This document shows, one piece after another, positions 12,771-14,547 of a stretch of 14,547 nt of DNA. This DNA is from an uncultured Collinsella sp. (lineage in GTDB: Bacteria; Actinomycetota; Coriobacteriia; Coriobacteriales; Coriobacteriaceae), in the NCBI GenBank assembly GCA_958370325.1, contig CATXJW010000045.1, forward strand, positions 1-14,547, written 5' to 3'. How positions within the stretch are numbered: the first letter of the stretch is position 1; every line of letters begins with the position of its first letter. Both the position numbers and the translations under genes were made by a program. Below the pieces are notes generated by a model. That model searched no databases. It was not told the origin of the DNA and was given only the letters and a program-made list of their open reading frames with translations.

Positions 12771-13325
12771 ATAGCTAAGTCTGATGACACCCGCATCAAC
12801 GACGAGATCACTGCATCTTCGTGTCGTTTGATTGGCGTCGATGGCTCTCAGCTCGGCCTGTTCGCCATCCGCGATGCCCAGCGCGTCGCCGACGATCAGG
12901 GTCTCGACCTAGTCGAGATCGCTCCCAACGCGGAGCCGCCGGTCTGCAAGGTCATGGACTACGGTAAGTTCAAGTACCAGCAGGCCATGAAGGCCAAGGC
13001 TGCTCGTAAGAACCAGTCCAAGGTCGAGGTCAAGGAAATGAAGTTCCGACCCAAGATCGACGTTGGCGACTACGAGACCAAGAAGGGTCACGTTCTGCGT
13101 TTCCTCAAGAAGGGCGCACGCGTTAAGATCACCATCATGTTCCGCGGTCGTGAGATGGCTCACCCGGAGCAGGGCCTTAACGTTCTCGAGCGTCTCGCCG
13201 AGGATCTCAAGCCTTACGCTACGGTCGAGTCCAAGCCTAAGATGGAAGGCCGTAACATGCTTATGCTGCTCGCCCCGATTAAGGGCGCCTTCGATGAGGA
13301 TAAAGCGGCAAGCGATAGCAAGTAA
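12771..13325 (+). CDS. infC: Translation initiation factor IF-3
   Basis: IF-3 binds the 30S subunit, blocks premature 50S joining and checks start-codon/initiator-tRNA pairing. The protein shows the N-terminal RINDEI...CRLIGVDGSQLG and DLVEIAPNAEPPVCKVMDYGKFKY, a Lys-rich linker (KAKAARKNQ), and the C-terminal domain with EMKFRPKIDVGDYETKK, FLKKGARVKITIMFRGREMAHPE and a terminal NMLMLLAP. Length is 184 residues from ATA 12771, or 189 from ATG 12756. I prefer ATA because of the GGAGG 8 nt upstream and because infC genes often use rare initiation codons (AUU in E. coli) that IF-3 itself discriminates against, giving feedback control. It is first in the infC-rpmI-rplT operon and lies behind an attenuator. 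Confidence 0.93.
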   Translation: MAKSDDTRINDEITASSCRLIGVDGSQLGLFAIRDAQRVADDQGLDLVEIAPNAEPPVCKVMDYGKFKYQQAMKAKAARKNQSKVEVKEMKFRPKIDVGDYETKKGHVLRFLKKGARVKITIMFRGREMAHPEQGLNVLERLAEDLKPYATVESKPKMEGRNMLMLLAPIKGAFDEDKAASDSK

Positions 13326-13357
13326 CTAGTGTTCTGTAACCGATTAAGGAGTATTTC

Positions 13358-13549
13358 ATGCCTAAGATGAAGTCCCACAGCGGCACCAAGAAGCGTTTCC
13401 GCAAGACTGGTACCGGCAAGCTTATGCGCGCCAAGGCTTTCAAGAGCCACATCCTGAGCAAGAAGTCCACCAAGCGTAAGCGTGGCTTCCGTCAGGAGAC
13501 CGAGATCGCCGCTGCCGACCGCAAGGTCATCAAGTCGCGTCTCGCCTAA
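13358..13549 (+). CDS. rpmI: 50S ribosomal protein L35
   Basis: The protein has 63 residues, full length for L35. It begins MPKMKSHSGTKKRFRKTGTG and contains the conserved AKAFKSHILSKKSTKRKR segment; it is strongly basic, as expected for binding 23S rRNA. ATG 13358 is preceded by AAGGAG (13346-13351) with 6-nt spacing. It lies 32 nt after infC and 45 nt before rplT in the usual order, so it is translated from the same mRNA and should share the attenuator control. Confidence 0.97.
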   Translation: MPKMKSHSGTKKRFRKTGTGKLMRAKAFKSHILSKKSTKRKRGFRQETEIAAADRKVIKSRLA

Positions 13550-13594
13550 GTTCGCGTTCCCGTTTTCGTTTTACCATCTAGGAGTTGATAGAAC

Positions 13595-13954
13595 ATGGCA
13601 CGTATTAAGCGCGCTGTTGCCGCCAAGAAGAAGCGCCGTACCGTTATGCACCGTGCGAAGGGTTACTACGGTGCCGCTTCGCGTACTTACAAGCATGCTA
13701 AAGAGCAGGTCCAGCACTCCCTGCAGTATCAGTATCGTGATCGCCGCAACAAGAAGCGCGAGATTCGTTCTCTCTGGATCACTCGTATCAACGCTGCTGC
13801 TCGCCTGAACGATATTTCTTACTCTCAGTTCATGCACGGCCTGAAGGTTGCCGGCATCGAGCTCGACCGCAAGGTCCTGGCTCAGATGGCTTACGAGGAC
13901 ATCGAGTCCTTCAACGAGCTGGCCACCATCGCCAAGAAGGCTCTCGAGGCCTAA
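13595..13954 (+). CDS. rplT: 50S ribosomal protein L20
   Basis: The protein has 119 residues, the usual length for L20. MARIKRAVAAKKKRRTVMHR and AKGYYGAASRTYKHAKEQV form the basic N-terminal tail that threads into 23S rRNA. The globular C-terminal part (RLNDISYSQFMHGLKVAGIE, RKVLAQMA) is the portion that in other bacteria also binds the operon mRNA to repress its own synthesis. ATG 13595 follows GGAG (13581-13584) with 10-nt spacing. It is the last gene of the operon, 22 nt before a strong terminator hairpin. All family landmarks are intact. Confidence 0.97.
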   Translation: MARIKRAVAAKKKRRTVMHRAKGYYGAASRTYKHAKEQVQHSLQYQYRDRRNKKREIRSLWITRINAAARLNDISYSQFMHGLKVAGIELDRKVLAQMAYEDIESFNELATIAKKALEA

Positions 13955-13975
13955 TAGATTCTCTTGAATCGCTAG

Positions 13976-14013
13976 GGGAGTGTCGCGTTGTACGCGGCGC
14001 TCCCTCTTTTTAT
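13976..14013 (+). terminator. Strong intrinsic terminator of infC-rpmI-rplT
   Basis: GGGAGTGTCGCG (13976-13987), loop TTGTA, CGCGGCGCTCCC (13993-14004) form a 12-bp stem with two G-U pairs, followed by TCTTTTTAT. Confidence 0.9.
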
Positions 14014-14024
14014 CTGAAGCGCGG

Positions 14025-14083
14025 TTTACATTGCTAAAAGCGCGGGTAGATAGACACTTACAGGTGACCGATCTCTATATATT
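14025..14083 (+). promoter_or_regulatory. Candidate rRNA-operon promoter region
   Basis: TTTACA (14025-14030, 5/6) has TAGATA 16 nt downstream. TAGACA (14051-14056, 5/6) has TATATA/TATATT at 14076-14083 with a 19-21 nt spacer. Neither is ideal; tandem promoters are common ahead of rRNA operons. TATACT at 14408-14413 is another isolated -10-like site nearer the 16S. Confidence 0.35.
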
Positions 14084-14489
14084 CCTGAACCAAAGGGTCA
14101 TCATCTGATACGTGCGGAAGATCCGCACCAGTCTTTCTATTAGCTATAGAAAGCGATATGTTGTGTAGGACTTGTGAAGAGTGAAATTGACGTCCCACAG
14201 AGCTTCGCGGTCTGGCAATATATCTCCTTGCCGCGCGGCCCGGTGCAACCGGATGAGCCGCCAGGCGTGCACCTTGAGAACCGGATACTGCGAGGATGGA
14301 CACATTCAGTGTCGCATCCGGGCAGACATCGAACCATTTGAAATGGTCTAACTTGGATTTGTTTTTCGCAAGGCCGCCGAGAGGCGGCCCCGAGAAATTC
14401 CTTTTCCTATACTTAAACCATATGAATCGAACGGAACCGATCAGCGTAACAGTTGTGAGGACCGGACGGGCTCGAAGCCCAGCATATTT
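14084..14489 (+). other. rRNA operon leader (gene-free)
   Basis: No protein gene is credible here. The stretch is rich in hairpins: GTGCGG-AAGAT-CCGCAC (14112-14128), CTTTCTAT-TAGCT-ATAGAAAG (14133-14153), CCGGT-GCA-ACCGG, ACCATTTGAAATGGT (14333-14347) and GGCCGCC-GAGA-GGCGGCC (14372-14389) with a GNRA tetraloop. GGGC-TCGAA-GCCC lies just before 16S. Such structure is expected in a pre-16S leader that is bound by antitermination factors and trimmed by RNases. Confidence 0.7.
14268..14281 (+). promoter_or_regulatory. boxA-like rRNA antitermination site
   Basis: TGCACCTTGAGAAC matches the bacterial boxA pattern TGCTCTTTGAAAAC at 11 of 14 positions and lies about 210 nt before 16S, a usual place for the NusB/S10-binding site. 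Confidence 0.5.
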
Positions 14490-14547
14490 TGGACGGAGAG
14501 TTCGATCCTGGCTCAGGATGAACGCTGGCGGCGCGCCTAACACATGC
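14490..14547 (+). rRNA. rrs: 16S ribosomal RNA, 5' end (partial)
   Basis: AGAGTTCGATCCTGGCTCAG (14497-14516), then GATGAACGCTGGCGGCGCGC and CTAACACATGC, is the conserved 16S start. Counting A14497 as E. coli position 8 puts the mature 5' end near 14490. The gene runs off the window. The CGCGCCTAACACATGC form is typical of Coriobacteriia. Confidence 0.97.

Noticed and set aside
14187..14224. TTGACG with TATATC as an rRNA promoter
   Set aside because: The spacing is about 26 nt, too long for a sigma-70-type promoter.
14058..14543. Minus-strand ORF (161 codons) across the rRNA leader
   Set aside because: It lies opposite the rRNA leader and 16S start; such frames are common artefacts.

Overview
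The window looks like chromosomal DNA from a Collinsella-type member of the Coriobacteriia (Actinobacteria). The evidence is the GC-rich codon use, the 16S rRNA 5' end with its GGCGGCGCGCCTAACACATG stretch, and the gene families and gene order. This is inferred by eye and no database was searched. Almost all of it is core-genome material, and no phage, CRISPR array or intact insertion sequence is visible.

Layout. (a) 1-1712: the tail of an unidentified gene ends inside a 20-bp-arm palindrome. A tight pair follows: a CutC-family TIM-barrel protein and a GalT-like HPHxQ protein (DUF4931 type). (b) 1743-2741, minus strand: a BASS/SBF-type membrane transporter, convergent with the pair and divergent from recJ. 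(c) 2904-9449: a nucleic-acid and stress cluster. It holds a possible 21-codon leader ORF overlapping the start of a RecJ nuclease fused to a RecQ-like helicase, then a bifunctional (p)ppGpp synthetase/hydrolase 15 nt later, then a glyoxalase-II-like metallo-beta-lactamase hydrolase. The order recJ-rel-MBL recalls the recJ-apt-rel-dtd cluster of Gram-positives with apt and dtd missing. (d) 9644-10510: a strongly codon-biased class II fructose-bisphosphate aldolase, followed by a very strong composite palindrome (10531-10622) and a terminator. (e) 10765-12198: a cytoplasmic transglutaminase-like protein with an unrecognised N-terminal region. (f) 12238-12553: tRNA-Leu(CAA), whose 3' end plus terminator is repeated 184 bp downstream around a hairpin-rich spacer. 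(g) 12580-14013: the infC-rpmI-rplT operon behind an attenuator-like leader; infC probably starts at AUA. (h) 14014-14547: leader of an rRNA operon and the first ~58 nt of 16S rRNA.

How the parts fit. Regions f-h form a translation island (tRNA, IF3, L35, L20, rRNA), and region c joins recombination repair to the stringent response that adjusts expression of that island. The most unusual items are the RecJ-helicase fusion with its overlapping leader ORF, the infC leader and start codon, the tRNA 3'-end duplication, and the two long palindromes.
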